This document shows positions 27,382 through 35,503 of a stretch of DNA of 35,503 nt, in pieces. The stretch comes from Duganella phyllosphaerae (GTDB lineage Bacteria > Pseudomonadota > Gammaproteobacteria > Burkholderiales > Burkholderiaceae_D), in assembly GCF_001758785.1 (NCBI RefSeq), contig NZ_LROM01000094.1, positions 1-35,503 of the forward strand. Reading direction: 5' to 3'. The notes beneath the pieces were generated by a model. It searched no databases. It was not told the DNA's origin and was given only the letters and a program-made list of their open reading frames with translations. Both the position numbers and the translations under genes were made by a program. How positions within the stretch are numbered: position 1 is the first letter of the stretch; each line of letters opens with the position of its first letter.

Positions 27382-30276
27382 ATGACCCGCACCAGCCTGA
27401 CCCAACTCGAAGCCCGCGACGCCTTCATCGCGCGCCACATCGGCCCGGACGCCGCCGAACAGCAAGCCATGCTGGCGACGCTCGGCTACCCCACCCGCGC
27501 CGCCCTGATCGACGCCATCGTTCCGGCCAACATCCGCAACAAGGCCGCCCTGCCGCTGGGCGTCTACTCCGCGCCGCTGCCGGAAAGCGAAGCGCTGGCC
27601 AAGCTCAAGAAAATCGCCTCGAAAAACAAGGTGCTCAAGTCGCTGATCGGCCAGGGCTACTACAACACCACCACGCCAGGCGTGGTACTGCGTAACATCT
27701 TCGAAAACCCGGCCTGGTACACCGCGTACACGCCGTACCAGCCAGAGATTTCGCAAGGCCGCCTGGAAGCGATCCTGAACTTCCAGCAAACCATCACCGA
27801 CCTGACCGGCATGGGCATCGCCAATGCGTCGATGCTCGACGAAGGCACCGCCGCCGCCGAAGCGATGACGCTGATCCAGCGCGTGGGCAAGTCGAAGTCG
27901 AACACGTTCTATGTCGCTGACGACGTGCTGCCGCAAACGCGCGAAGTGCTGGAAACCCGCGCCAAGCCGCTGGGCATCATCATCAAGCCGTTCCACCCGG
28001 CCGAACTCTCCAGCATCACCGACGCTTTCGGCGTGCTGCTGCAATACCCCGGCGTCAATGGCGTGGTGCGCGATTACAAGGCCGGCGTGGAAGCGGTGAA
28101 AGCCGCCGGTGCGATGGTCGTCGTCGCTGCCGACCTGCTCGCGCTGACCATGCTCACGCCGCCGGGCGAATGGGGCGCGGACGTGGTTGTCGGTAACAGC
28201 CAGCGCTTCGGCGTTCCGCTGGGCTTTGGCGGCCCGCACGCCGGCTACCTGTCCACCCGCGACGAATTCAAGCGCAGCATGTCGGGCCGCCTGGTTGGCG
28301 TGACCATCGACGCGCAAGGCAACAAAGCCTACCGCCTGGCGCTGCAAACCCGCGAGCAGCACATCCGCCGCGAAAAAGCCACGTCCAACATCTGCACCGC
28401 GCAAGTGCTGCTGGCCGTGATCGCCTCGATGTACGCCGTGTACCACGGCCCGAAAGGCCTGCAGCAGATCGCCCAGCGCGTGCACCGCTACACCGGCATC
28501 GTTGCCGCCAACCTGAAAACGCTCGGCTACACGGTCACCAACGAGACCTATTTCGATACCCTGACGGTAGCCACCGCCAACGCCGAACAGCTGCACGCCT
28601 CGGCCCACTCGCACGGCGTGAACCTGCGCGTGATCGACGCGTCGCACGTCGGCATTTCGCTCGACGAAACCACCACCCGCGAAGACATCGCCCTGCTGTG
28701 GACCGTGTTCGCCCATCCGGTCGGTGGCCCGGCCCATGGCCCGGACCTCGACACCGTCGAAGCCGGCGTCACCGAAGCGTTCCCGGCCACCTTGGCCCGT
28801 ACCAGCGCCTACCTGACGCACCCGGTATTCAACCGCTACCATTCGGAGACCGAAATGCTGCGCTACCTGCGCAGCCTGGCGGACAAGGACCTGGCGCTGG
28901 ACCGCACCATGATCCCGCTCGGCTCGTGCACCATGAAGCTCAACGCCACGTCCGAAATGATCCCGGTCACCTGGCCCGAGTTCTCGAACATCCACCCGTT
29001 CGCACCGGACAGCCAGACCGTGGGCTACCGCGAAATGATCGCCCAGCTCGAAGAAATGCTGTGCGCCGTCACCGGCTACGCCGCCATCTCGCTGCAGCCT
29101 AACGCCGGCTCGCAGGGCGAATACGCCGGTTTGCTGGTGATCCAGGCTTACCACCAGTCGCGCAACGAAGGCCATCGCAACATCTGCCTGATTCCATCGT
29201 CGGCGCACGGCACCAACCCGGCATCGGCCAGCATGGTCGGCATGCAGGTGGTGGTCACCGCCTGCGATGCCAACGGCAACGTCGACCTGGCCGACCTGAA
29301 GGCCAAGGCCGAGCTGCACTCGAAGAACCTGGCCTGCGCCATGGTCACCTACCCGTCCACGCACGGCGTGTTCGAAGAAGGCATCCAGGAACTGTGCGAG
29401 ATCGTCCACGGCCACGGCGGCCAGGTGTACATCGACGGCGCCAACATGAATGCACTGGTGGGCGTTGCTGCTCCCGGCGCGTTCGGCGGCGACGTTTCGC
29501 ACCTGAACCTGCACAAGACCTTCTGCATTCCGCACGGTGGTGGCGGTCCTGGCGTGGGTCCGATCGGCGTGGGTGCGCACCTGGCCAAGTTCCTGCCGAA
29601 CCAGCGTTCGAACGGCTACATTCGCGACAACGCCGGCATCGGCGCGGTCAGCGCGGCGCCGTACGGCTCGGCCAGCATTTTGCCGATTTCGTGGATGTAC
29701 ATCGCCATGATGGGCGCAGAAGGCCTGACGGCTGCGACCGAAAACGCCATCCTGGGCGCCAACTACATCGCCCGCCGCCTGGCGCCGCACTACCCGGTGC
29801 TGTACACGGGCCATGATGGCCTGGTGGCGCACGAGTGCATCATCGACCTGCGTCCGCTACAGGATGCCACGGGCATCACCAACGAGGACGTGGCCAAGCG
29901 CCTGATGGACTTCGGCTTCCACGCCCCGACCATGAGCTTCCCGGTACCGGGCACCCTGATGATCGAGCCGACCGAAAGCGAATCGAAGGTCGAGATGGAC
30001 CGCTTCATCGACGCCATGATCGCCATCCGCAACGAGATCGCCAAGGTCGAAAGCGGCGAGTTCGACAAGCTGGACAACCCGCTCAAGCACGCCCCGCACA
30101 CGGCCGAAGTGCTGACCGCCGACAAGTGGGAACGCAAGTACTCGCGCGAAGTGGCAGCCTACCCGGTGCCATCGCTGCGCAAGCAGAAGTACTGGCCGCC
30201 GGTAGGCCGCGCCGACAACGTCTACGGCGACCGTAACCTGTTCTGCGGCTGCGCGCCGATGAGCGACTACGAGTAA
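27382..30276 (+). CDS. gcvP: Glycine dehydrogenase (decarboxylating), GcvP
   Basis: 964 residues, the length of the fused single-chain P protein. It decarboxylates glycine with pyridoxal phosphate and loads the remainder onto GcvH. K712 in [18 protein letters not shown] is the PLP lysine. [25 protein letters not shown] near the start and [10 protein letters not shown] in the second half are family hallmarks. I chose the ATG at 27382 because [22 protein letters not shown] matches known starts. The open frame reaches back to 27187, overlapping gcvH and the repeats, and is rejected. No Shine-Dalgarno precedes the ATG; the bases are CCCTCCT. Translation may depend on coupling or on sequences further up. 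A strong terminator follows. Confidence 0.97.
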   Translation: MTRTSLTQLEARDAFIARHIGPDAAEQQAMLATLGYPTRAALIDAIVPANIRNKAALPLGVYSAPLPESEALAKLKKIASKNKVLKSLIGQGYYNTTTPGVVLRNIFENPAWYTAYTPYQPEISQGRLEAILNFQQTITDLTGMGIANASMLDEGTAAAEAMTLIQRVGKSKSNTFYVADDVLPQTREVLETRAKPLGIIIKPFHPAELSSITDAFGVLLQYPGVNGVVRDYKAGVEAVKAAGAMVVVAADLLALTMLTPPGEWGADVVVGNSQRFGVPLGFGGPHAGYLSTRDEFKRSMSGRLVGVTIDAQGNKAYRLALQTREQHIRREKATSNICTAQVLLAVIASMYAVYHGPKGLQQIAQRVHRYTGIVAANLKTLGYTVTNETYFDTLTVATANAEQLHASAHSHGVNLRVIDASHVGISLDETTTREDIALLWTVFAHPVGGPAHGPDLDTVEAGVTEAFPATLARTSAYLTHPVFNRYHSETEMLRYLRSLADKDLALDRTMIPLGSCTMKLNATSEMIPVTWPEFSNIHPFAPDSQTVGYREMIAQLEEMLCAVTGYAAISLQPNAGSQGEYAGLLVIQAYHQSRNEGHRNICLIPSSAHGTNPASASMVGMQVVVTACDANGNVDLADLKAKAELHSKNLACAMVTYPSTHGVFEEGIQELCEIVHGHGGQVYIDGANMNALVGVAAPGAFGGDVSHLNLHKTFCIPHGGGGPGVGPIGVGAHLAKFLPNQRSNGYIRDNAGIGAVSAAPYGSASILPISWMYIAMMGAEGLTAATENAILGANYIARRLAPHYPVLYTGHDGLVAHECIIDLRPLQDATGITNEDVAKRLMDFGFHAPTMSFPVPGTLMIEPTESESKVEMDRFIDAMIAIRNEIAKVESGEFDKLDNPLKHAPHTAEVLTADKWERKYSREVAAYPVPSLRKQKYWPPVGRADNVYGDRNLFCGCAPMSDYE

Positions 30277-30298
30277 TCCGTCGTTAAGCGGCATCCGC

Positions 30299-30342
30299 TT
30301 CGGGGGCAGTTCCGGTATTCGGAACTGCCCCCGAATTTATTT
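30299..30342 (+). terminator. Strong Rho-independent terminator of the gcv operon
   Basis: A perfect 16-bp stem (30299-30314 with 30320-30335) closes a 5-base loop and is followed by TTTATTT. A smaller hairpin, AAGCGG and CCGCTT, precedes it directly. It ends the gcvT-gcvH-gcvP message. The opposing gene at 30342-30845 also runs into it, and its A-rich other side could serve there only weakly. Confidence 0.93.
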
Positions 30343-30845
30343 CAGGGCACGATGACGGTGATCGCGCCTTTTTCCGGATGCTCTGCCAGTTGCCGGCCGA
30401 TGGCCGCCTGCATCTGGACGATGTCGGCCGTGGCGCTGTCGCTGCGGCGGGTCATCTCGAGCGTGGCGCCGCGCGGGTCGTGGCATACCAGGGATGCCTG
30501 CGCTACCTTGCAGCTCAACGTCATGTCCTCTGGCCGCTGCGGTGGCCGGATGTCGGCAGGTAATGCGCGCGCCTGCAGCTGGTTGCCGTCGAGCGTGGTC
30601 CGCATCGGCATGCCGATGCGCAGCGGCAGCTGTTGCATCCTTCCTGCATGCCGCCTGGCGCCGACCATCACCGCCGTGCCGCCTGGCTCCAGGTACAGGT
30701 CGATCTGGCGGGTGCCGCCTTCAAACGGTGTCTCGCCCGTGCTCCAGGTGCCGGTGAGGCTGGCGGGCAGTGGTTGGGCCGCCAGCGCGCCGTTGTGGCA
30801 AGCCAGCAGCGCGATGCCGACGAGTAGGAGTTTGACGGGGTTCAT
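30342..30845 (-). CDS. Small exported protein of unknown function (167 aa)
   Basis: 167 residues from the ATG at 30845, chosen because it opens a signal sequence (MNPVKLLLVGIALLACHNGALAA). An LLAC could act as a poor lipobox, but cleavage after ALAA by signal peptidase I fits better. The mature part has a GTWSTGETPFEGG...QIDLYLEPGGTAVMVG stretch that resembles small beta-rich domains, and two later cysteines (LSCK, LVCHD) that could form a disulfide. It is probably periplasmic. I do not recognise the family. It converges on gcvP and ends at the gcv terminator. Confidence 0.7.
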   Translation of the reverse strand: MNPVKLLLVGIALLACHNGALAAQPLPASLTGTWSTGETPFEGGTRQIDLYLEPGGTAVMVGARRHAGRMQQLPLRIGMPMRTTLDGNQLQARALPADIRPPQRPEDMTLSCKVAQASLVCHDPRGATLEMTRRSDSATADIVQMQAAIGRQLAEHPEKGAITVIVP

Positions 30846-31041
30846 GGCAGCAGTTCCAGGTGGGGAGAATGACAACATATTACCTGAAGCGCAACACCGA
30901 CAACTGTCGTCCCTGCAAGTGTTCAGGTTCACACCGACAGGCATGTCCTACAAGTGCGCAGCATGGCGCCTGATGGCGAGCACGACGGACAGGGCCTAAG
31001 ATGAATTCACCCCAAGCACGGGGCCACAACCGGAGACGATC

Positions 31042-31305
31042 ATGGCTAACCAGAACAATCAGCAAGGCAATCCGCTCAACCCAGATCAACGCAATCCCGA
31101 CCAGCGCAATCCCATGCAAGATTCCTCGCAAGACCGCAGCCAGCGCAGTGACCAAGGCAACCAGCAAAGTGACCGTCCGCTCAGCGAAGATGACGAACTG
31201 GACAGCGATTACGGCTCCGAAAGCGGTTCGCGCAGCGGCACTCGGGAACAAGGCCAGGAGCAGGGTCAGCAGCCGGGGCGGCAGAATCAGCGCACTGACC
31301 GCTAA
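31042..31305 (+). CDS. Hydrophilic, disordered low-complexity protein (87 aa)
   Basis: 87 residues, almost wholly Gln, Asn, Asp, Ser, Arg, Glu and Gly, with no hydrophobic core, Cys or signal peptide, so predicted intrinsically disordered. A short tandem repeat (NPDQRNPDQRNP) lies at about 13-24, and acidic (LSEDDELDSD) and Gln/Gly-rich (EQGQEQGQQPG) stretches follow. Evidence that it is real: GGAG eight bases before the ATG and a clean terminator just after the stop. The function is unknown; stress-protective hydrophilin-like proteins have such composition, but that is only an analogy. 30846-31041 upstream should hold its promoter and that of the divergent exported protein. Confidence 0.7.
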   Translation: MANQNNQQGNPLNPDQRNPDQRNPMQDSSQDRSQRSDQGNQQSDRPLSEDDELDSDYGSESGSRSGTREQGQEQGQQPGRQNQRTDR

Positions 31306-31324
31306 CTGTCGTTAGCCAATAAGC

Positions 31325-31347
31325 AGCGGCCTTCGGGCCGCTATTTT
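31325..31347 (+). terminator. Rho-independent terminator after the disordered-protein gene
   Basis: AGCGGCC (31325-31331) and GGCCGCT (31336-31342) pair around the stable TTCG tetraloop, followed by ATTTT. It is 19 bases after the stop at 31305. Confidence 0.85.
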
Positions 31348-31373
31348 CGCCGGCTTGCCTCTTGCACGAAATG

Positions 31374-31401
31374 TTGATCAAGGGTAAATTGTCATTTTAA
31401 A
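31374..31401 (+). promoter_or_regulatory. Candidate promoter of the cupin gene
   Basis: TTGATC (31374-31379) and TTTAAA (31396-31401) are spaced by 16 bases in an AT-rich patch directly upstream of the cupin ATG at 31418. The leader would be very short. Confidence 0.4.
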
Positions 31402-31417
31402 AACATGAGCTGGCGAA

Positions 31418-31933
31418 ATGACGAGCAGATTTCTGCAGCAGGTGGCGGCCCTGGGGCTGGGTGCGGATCCTACCGATCAACAACTAGGCGAAGTCGGACG
31501 GCTGATGCAGGACTGGATGCGCTTGCCGCGCGCCCTGCCCGACGACGTGATGGCACTGCCCAAGGCCGACGGACAGCAGGAACTGCTCTATCCGTTGCAC
31601 GTCGCCCACGGCAAGCCGGCACTGTACCTGGTCTCGGACGGGCCCGGGGTGGCCAGTCCGCCGCACGAGCACACCACCTGGGCGGTCATCATCGGCCTGT
31701 CCGGCAACGAGCGCAACGTGCTTTATCAGCGCGACACCGCTGCCGCGACCTTGCACGCACTGTGCACGATCGACGTCAAGGAAAACGACGTGATCCACCT
31801 GCGCGCCGATGCGATCCATGCCACCGTTGCAGCAGACGACCTGCCCACCTTCCACCTCCACCTCTATGGCAAGCCGCTGGCCGAGCTGGCGCCGTACGCT
31901 TCGCGCTGCTACCCGGCGGCGTCCGCTCCTTGA
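31418..31933 (+). CDS. Cupin protein, cysteine dioxygenase-like
   Basis: 171 residues, single cupin domain. The metal ligands appear to be H83 and H85 (PPHEHTTW) and H134 (ADAIHAT), the three-His pattern of cysteine dioxygenase type thiol dioxygenases; a later HLHLYGKP is also family-like. Such enzymes oxidise a thiol (cysteine or 3-mercaptopropionate) with Fe(II) and O2. The substrate cannot be told from sequence alone. It is cytoplasmic, with no signal peptide. No strong Shine-Dalgarno precedes the ATG. It stands alone between a terminator and a convergent sugar dehydrogenase gene 24 bases on. Confidence 0.8.
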   Translation: MTSRFLQQVAALGLGADPTDQQLGEVGRLMQDWMRLPRALPDDVMALPKADGQQELLYPLHVAHGKPALYLVSDGPGVASPPHEHTTWAVIIGLSGNERNVLYQRDTAAATLHALCTIDVKENDVIHLRADAIHATVAADDLPTFHLHLYGKPLAELAPYASRCYPAASAP

Positions 31934-31957
31934 TACTGCCCTCGTTCACCAGCAGTC

Positions 31958-33091
31958 TCACTGCAACGGGATACTGACAATGCGGTCGTCGCCGGGGCGC
32001 GGCTCGCCGCGGCTGTCGGTGTTGTTGGTCATCATCCACAGCAGGCCTTCGGGCGACACCACCACGTCGCGCAGGCGGCCGTATTCACCGGGATAGCGGT
32101 CAACAGAAGTCGATGGCTTGGCCAGCGGGATTTGCCGCAGCCGTTCGCCGCGCAGGTTGGCGATATAGATCGAACTGCCGCGTATCGCCATGCCGCTCGG
32201 GCTGGCGGTGGACGTGCTCCACTGCTGCAGCGGATTGGTGTAGCGGCTGTCGGTGGCGATGCCCTCCACCACCGGCCAGCCATAGTTGGCGCCGGCCGTG
32301 ATGCGGTTCAGTTCATCCCAGGTATTCTGGCCGAATTCCGAGGCATACATGGCGCCGTCGGCGGCCCAGGCAATGCCTTGCGGGTTGCGGTGACCGAGGC
32401 TGTAGACATACGATCCGGGGAACGGGTTGTCGCGCGGGACCGCGCCTTCCGGCGTCATGCGCAGGATCTTGCCGCCCAGCGAGGCCATGTCCTGGGCGCG
32501 CGCGGTGTTGGCGGCGTCGCCGGCGGTGGCGTACAGCATACCGTCCGGACCAAAGGCGATGCGGCCGCCATTATGGGTGGAGGCGGCCGGGATGCCGTTC
32601 AGGACCGACTGCACGGCGCCCAGCCGGATGCCGGCGCCGTCGCCCGACAGCGGATACCGCACGATGCGGTTCTGGCTGCCGGCGGTGAAATACACGTACA
32701 GGTAATCGTCGCGCACGGCGATGCCCAGCAGGCCGCCTTCCCCGCTGCCATTGACGCCGGCGATCACCGCCACCTCGCTTACAGCGCCGTTGCTGCCCAC
32801 GGCCACGATGCGGTCGGTATCGCGCTCGCTCACCAAGGGCGTGCCCTTGTAGAACGCGATCGACCACGGCGCGCGCAGGCCGCTCGCCACCACGGTCGGC
32901 GCGGTCGGCGCGGTGGGTGTGCCGGGATTGCCGGGATTGCCGGGGTTGGCCGGAGGGTTGACGACCACCACGGTATCGTCGCTGGAGCCGCCGCAGGCGG
33001 CCAGGCCCAGCGCGACGGCAAGCGTGAAGGCCAACTTGCCCCCGTGAGCGGCCAGGCTGGCCGGACGTACTGCAGCAGTGGTGCGGGTCAT
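31958..33091 (-). CDS. PQQ-type sugar dehydrogenase (glucose/sorbosone family), lipoprotein
   Basis: 377 residues. The signal ends in the lipobox LAAC with C33, so it should be a lipoprotein. A Pro/Gly/Thr linker (NPGNPGNPGTPTAPTAPT, about 49-66) leads to a six-bladed propeller of the soluble aldose dehydrogenase family. Recognisable motifs are GLRAPWSIAF, GEGGLLGIA, HNGGRIAFGPDGMLY with the likely catalytic H173, and SLGHRNPQGIAW with R235, expected to touch PQQ. It would oxidise aldoses in the periplasm with PQQ as cofactor; PQQ use is inferred from the family. AAGGAG lies six bases before the ATG. It seems monocistronic, with a 208-base divergent gap upstream. Confidence 0.9.
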   Translation of the reverse strand: MTRTTAAVRPASLAAHGGKLAFTLAVALGLAACGGSSDDTVVVVNPPANPGNPGNPGTPTAPTAPTVVASGLRAPWSIAFYKGTPLVSERDTDRIVAVGSNGAVSEVAVIAGVNGSGEGGLLGIAVRDDYLYVYFTAGSQNRIVRYPLSGDGAGIRLGAVQSVLNGIPAASTHNGGRIAFGPDGMLYATAGDAANTARAQDMASLGGKILRMTPEGAVPRDNPFPGSYVYSLGHRNPQGIAWAADGAMYASEFGQNTWDELNRITAGANYGWPVVEGIATDSRYTNPLQQWSTSTASPSGMAIRGSSIYIANLRGERLRQIPLAKPSTSVDRYPGEYGRLRDVVVSPEGLLWMMTNNTDSRGEPRPGDDRIVSIPLQ

Positions 33092-33299
33092 GGCGGTCTC
33101 CTTGGTCTGGTCGCGGCCGGGGTCGCGGTGAGAAATGCCAAACTACATGTTTTCCGCGACCGCCGGCGCACCGCTCGCGTCTCGTTCTGCTAACCGGACG
33201 CGCATGACAGTCTGCGGCAGGTAAGATAGCTTGCTCCAGGCTGCCGAGTTGCGCCAACAATATCTCCGCACGAAAAATTTACGACAGGATGACGTCCGC

Positions 33300-33629
33300 A
33301 TGAAAGCGAAAACCAAGGCAGTTCTCATCTCGGCGCTGCTGTTCCCCGGCCTCGGTCATTTCGTGCTCAAGCGCGCCATGCGCGGCTGCCTGTTCATCGT
33401 GCCCACCTTGCTGGCGATCGGCGTACTGCTGCGTACCACGCTCACGCTGGCTGACCAGTTGGTGGCCGAAATCCAGAGCGGTGCCCTGCCCCTCGATGTG
33501 CCGGTCATCATGGCGCGCATCAGCGCCTCCGGCGGCGACGATGCCAGCACCAACCTGGCGTCGCTGGTACTGGTGGCGTGCTGGCTCGGTGCGATACTCG
33601 ATGCGTGGTGGCTGGCGCGCAACCAATAA
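33300..33629 (+). CDS. Small membrane protein of unknown function (109 aa)
   Basis: 109 residues from the ATG at 33300, with AGGA about ten bases upstream; the frame stays open to 33231 but adds no family-like sequence. It has two or three membrane helices: about 6-24 with the motif ALLFPGLGHFVLKR, about 30-45, and about 86-104. The PGLGHF-type motif followed by KR and G is seen in several small inner-membrane families. A periplasmic loop lies between the second and third helices. Function unknown. It is flanked by unrelated genes. Confidence 0.75.
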   Translation: MKAKTKAVLISALLFPGLGHFVLKRAMRGCLFIVPTLLAIGVLLRTTLTLADQLVAEIQSGALPLDVPVIMARISASGGDDASTNLASLVLVACWLGAILDAWWLARNQ

Positions 33630-33726
33630 TCGATTCACGACGCGATATCCAGGATGCCAATCGCCCGGACGGAAACGCAGGCGCCATGACGCGCAAGCAG
33701 CGCCAGCAGCCGTCAATTCATTTCCT

Positions 33727-33972
33727 TCATTTTTTGGAATCATCGTCGTTCTTGACCGCACCGCGCAGATTGGTCACCACCAGGCACAGCTGAAGGATGA
33801 TCAACGCCCAGGCCTGGTCGTGCAGGCCCCACGCCACCCACAGGGCATTACTTCCCAGAAAACACCAGAAGCCGAGCTTGCGGCGCCGGTGGTGCCCGGA
33901 ACCCACCAGCCAGGCGGCCAGCAGGGTGATGGCCATCGCGGGCCATTGTAGCAAATTGATCAAGTCGTCCAT
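33727..33972 (-). CDS. Small membrane protein of unknown function (81 aa)
   Basis: 81 residues from the ATG at 33972; an upstream in-frame ATG near 34025 would add 18 residues. Neither has a clear ribosome site. Two or three membrane helices: QWPAMAITLLAAWLVG, then LGFWCFLGSNALWVAWGLH, then WALIILQLCLVVTNLRG. The helix pattern and NLRG ending resemble small proteins sometimes annotated as transporter fragments, but no transport function is shown. It converges with the 109-residue membrane protein across about 97 bases and diverges from the YetF-like gene. Confidence 0.7.
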   Translation of the reverse strand: MDDLINLLQWPAMAITLLAAWLVGSGHHRRRKLGFWCFLGSNALWVAWGLHDQAWALIILQLCLVVTNLRGAVKNDDDSKK

Positions 33973-34043
33973 GGGCACAGCGTAGCGACCACAAGGCGCG
34001 CGCACTGTTAGCGAACCCACCTTCATGGTCACAAAACGATGAC

Positions 34044-34068
34044 TATAATGCATGACATTGCAAGGAGG
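34044..34068 (+). promoter_or_regulatory. -10 box and Shine-Dalgarno of the YetF-like gene
   Basis: A consensus TATAAT lies at 34044-34049 and a full AAGGAGG at 34062-34068, four bases before the ATG at 34073. The -35 is poor (CTTCAT at 34021-34026). A start site in this region would give a leader of about 15-20 bases. Confidence 0.5.
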
Positions 34069-34072
34069 CCCC

Positions 34073-34546
34073 ATGTTCGAACTGGACTTGCCCTGGTGGG
34101 AGCTGGTGCTGCGCGCCAGCCTCATCTACATCGCCCTGCTGGTCATGATGCGCTTCACCGGCAAGCGCACCGTGGGACAGTTCACGCCGTTCGACCTGCT
34201 GGTCGTGATGCTGCTGTCCGAAGCGGTGTCGAACGGGCTGTCGGCCGGTGAAGACTCGGTGTCCGGCGCGCTGATCTCGGCCGGCACCCTCATCGTGCTC
34301 AACGTCGGCATCGCGATTGCCACTTCGCGTAGCGAAAAGATGGCCAAGCTGGTCGATGGCGAAGCGGTGCTGCTGGGCCGCGACGGCCAGGTGTTCAAGG
34401 ACGCCATGAAGCGCGAACACGTGGCCAAGGGCGACGTCGACCAGGCGCTGCGCGAAGCGGACTGCCCGCTTGATAAAATGAAGTATGTCTTCCTCGAAGC
34501 GAACGGCATGATCACCGTGCTCAAGGAAGAGTCATCATCAACTTAA
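34073..34546 (+). CDS. YetF/DUF421 family membrane protein
   Basis: 157 residues from the ATG at 34073, set by the AAGGAGG; an ATG at 34052 is less likely. Three N-terminal membrane helices span about 10-90, with the family phrase RFTGKRTVGQFTPFDLLVVMLLSEAVSNGL. A cytoplasmic domain follows, starting ATSRSEKMAKLVDGEAVLLGRDGQV and continuing to the end (MKREHVAKGDVDQALRE; KYVFLEANGMITVLKE). The biochemical role of this family is not established; members occur in stress and spore settings in Bacillus. xthA follows after eight bases and its Shine-Dalgarno overlaps this gene's stop, so they are probably cotranscribed. Confidence 0.88.
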   Translation: MFELDLPWWELVLRASLIYIALLVMMRFTGKRTVGQFTPFDLLVVMLLSEAVSNGLSAGEDSVSGALISAGTLIVLNVGIAIATSRSEKMAKLVDGEAVLLGRDGQVFKDAMKREHVAKGDVDQALREADCPLDKMKYVFLEANGMITVLKEESSST

Positions 34547-34554
34547 GGAATTCC

Positions 34555-35340
34555 ATGCGCATCGCCACCTTCAACATCAACGGCATCGGCGCCCGCCTGC
34601 CGGCCCTGCTGCAATGGCTGCAAGAAACCCAGCCCGACGTGGTCTGCCTGCAGGAACTCAAAGCGCCGCAGGAAAAGTTTCCCGAGGCGGCACTCCAGGA
34701 AATCGGCTACGAGGCGATCTGGCACGGCCAGAAAAGCTGGAACGGCGTGGCGATCCTGGCCCGTGGCGTCAAGCCGATCGAAGTCGGACGCGGTCTGCCC
34801 GGCGATCCTGAAGACGAACAGAGCCGCTACATCGAAGCAGTGGTCAACGGCGTGCTCATTTGCGGCCTGTACCTGCCCAACGGCAACCCGGCGCCCGGCC
34901 CCAAGTTCGACTACAAGCTCGCATGGTTCGAGCGCCTGATCACCCATGCGGCCGGCCTGATGGAAGCCGGGACGCCCACCGTGATCGCCGGCGACTTCAA
35001 CGTCATGCCGACCGACCTCGACGTGTACAAGCCCGAGCGTTGGGTCGATGACGCCCTGTTCCGCCCCGAAACGCGCGAGGCCTTTCACCGCCTGCTGGCG
35101 CAAGGCTGGACCGACGCCCTGCGCACCATGCACCCGGGCGAGACCATCTACACGTTCTGGGATTATTTCCGCAACGCTTACGGGCGCAATGCCGGCATTC
35201 GCATCGACCATTTATTGCTTTCCCCCGACTTGGCGCCACACCTGAAAAAGGCCGAGGTGGATCGCGACGTGCGTGGCCGCGAAAAGCCCAGCGACCACGC
35301 GCCGGTATGGATAGAACTCGACCTCGACGGAGACCATTGA
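34555..35340 (+). CDS. xthA: Exodeoxyribonuclease III (AP endonuclease)
   Basis: 261 residues, standard size. It cleaves DNA at abasic sites and degrades 3' ends in base excision repair. Family residues are visible: N7 (TFNING), E34 (CLQELK), D147 and N149 (GDFNVMP) and the D247-H248 pair (SDHAPVW). SWNGVAILARG and IRIDHLLLSP are also typical. The Shine-Dalgarno AAGGAA sits on the stop codon of the YetF-like gene, and the gene's own stop overlaps the next ATG by one base, so a three-gene unit is likely. Confidence 0.96.
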   Translation: MRIATFNINGIGARLPALLQWLQETQPDVVCLQELKAPQEKFPEAALQEIGYEAIWHGQKSWNGVAILARGVKPIEVGRGLPGDPEDEQSRYIEAVVNGVLICGLYLPNGNPAPGPKFDYKLAWFERLITHAAGLMEAGTPTVIAGDFNVMPTDLDVYKPERWVDDALFRPETREAFHRLLAQGWTDALRTMHPGETIYTFWDYFRNAYGRNAGIRIDHLLLSPDLAPHLKKAEVDRDVRGREKPSDHAPVWIELDLDGDH

Positions 35341-35503
35341 TGGGCATACTGACAGATCAACCGGGCGACGACGTCGCCGATATTTTTACCGACACGGCCA
35401 GCGGAGCCAGCGGAGCCAACCAAAAGTGGCCGCAAAAAATCTGGCTGGTGCGCCACGGCCAGAGCGCAGGCAACGTCGCGCGCGATGCGGCCGAGGCGGC
35501 CCC
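35340..35503 (+). CDS. Histidine phosphatase family protein (partial, C-terminus beyond window)
   Basis: 54 residues are visible. After an acidic, Ala/Ser-rich leader of about 30 residues comes IWLVRHGQSAGNVA, the RHG signature of the phosphoglycerate mutase-like histidine phosphatases, in which the His is phosphorylated. The ATG overlaps the xthA stop by one base (TGATG). The substrate cannot be judged from this fragment. Confidence 0.85.
   Translation, partial: MGILTDQPGDDVADIFTDTASGASGANQKWPQKIWLVRHGQSAGNVARDAAEAA

Overview
The window is about 65% GC by eye, densely packed, and reads as chromosomal DNA of a betaproteobacterium. I infer Oxalobacteraceae (Massilia, Duganella or Janthinobacterium type) from the smc-zipA-ligA order, the tandem glycine riboswitch ahead of gcvT-gcvH-gcvP, the urtABCDE set and the general protein flavour. 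No marker gene proves the genus. I see no rRNA, tRNA, insertion sequence, prophage or CRISPR array, and nearly all genes are core metabolism or housekeeping.

Layout. 1-2211 holds a respiratory cluster: a cytochrome c oxidase subunit II with a fused cytochrome c domain (cut by the window edge) and a small cytochrome c lipoprotein on the minus strand, with a diheme cytochrome c divergent from them. 2213-9022 (minus) is a urea or short-chain amide uptake operon: porin, urtA, urtB, urtC, urtD, urtE. 9135-13069 holds an exported S41 peptidase, a small unknown protein, a bacterial topoisomerase IB and an unknown Cys-containing protein preceded by a 15-bp tandem repeat. 13193-16054 is an M16 zinc peptidase. 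16056-23791 (minus) is the smc-zipA-ligA-def cluster. 23897-25259 (minus) has a PAP2-like membrane protein and a stand-alone ClpP-like serine peptidase. 25384-30342 is the glycine cleavage unit with its promoter, tandem riboswitch, gcvT, gcvH, gcvP and a strong terminator. 30342-35503 has small exported or unknown proteins, a cupin (cysteine dioxygenase-like), a PQQ-type sugar dehydrogenase lipoprotein, two small membrane proteins, a YetF/DUF421 protein, exonuclease III and the start of a histidine phosphatase.

How genes work together. The porin would let the substrate cross the outer membrane, UrtA would bind it in the periplasm, UrtB and UrtC form the membrane channel, and UrtD and UrtE hydrolyse ATP. 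No urease genes are in view. The Gcv proteins degrade glycine when the riboswitch senses it; the L-protein gene is not in the window. Smc, ZipA and LigA serve chromosome organisation, division and DNA joining.

I did not find a convincing new multi-gene system. The points most worth a second look are the apparent internal duplication that lengthens LigA, the shared cytochrome domain across the divergent promoter, the two strong hairpins between urtA and urtB, a 28-bp palindromic repeat family with three copies, and the orphan ClpP-like peptidase. Every non-coding stretch above 300 bases is accounted for; the only one is 25260-25683, which carries the glycine riboswitch and its promoter.
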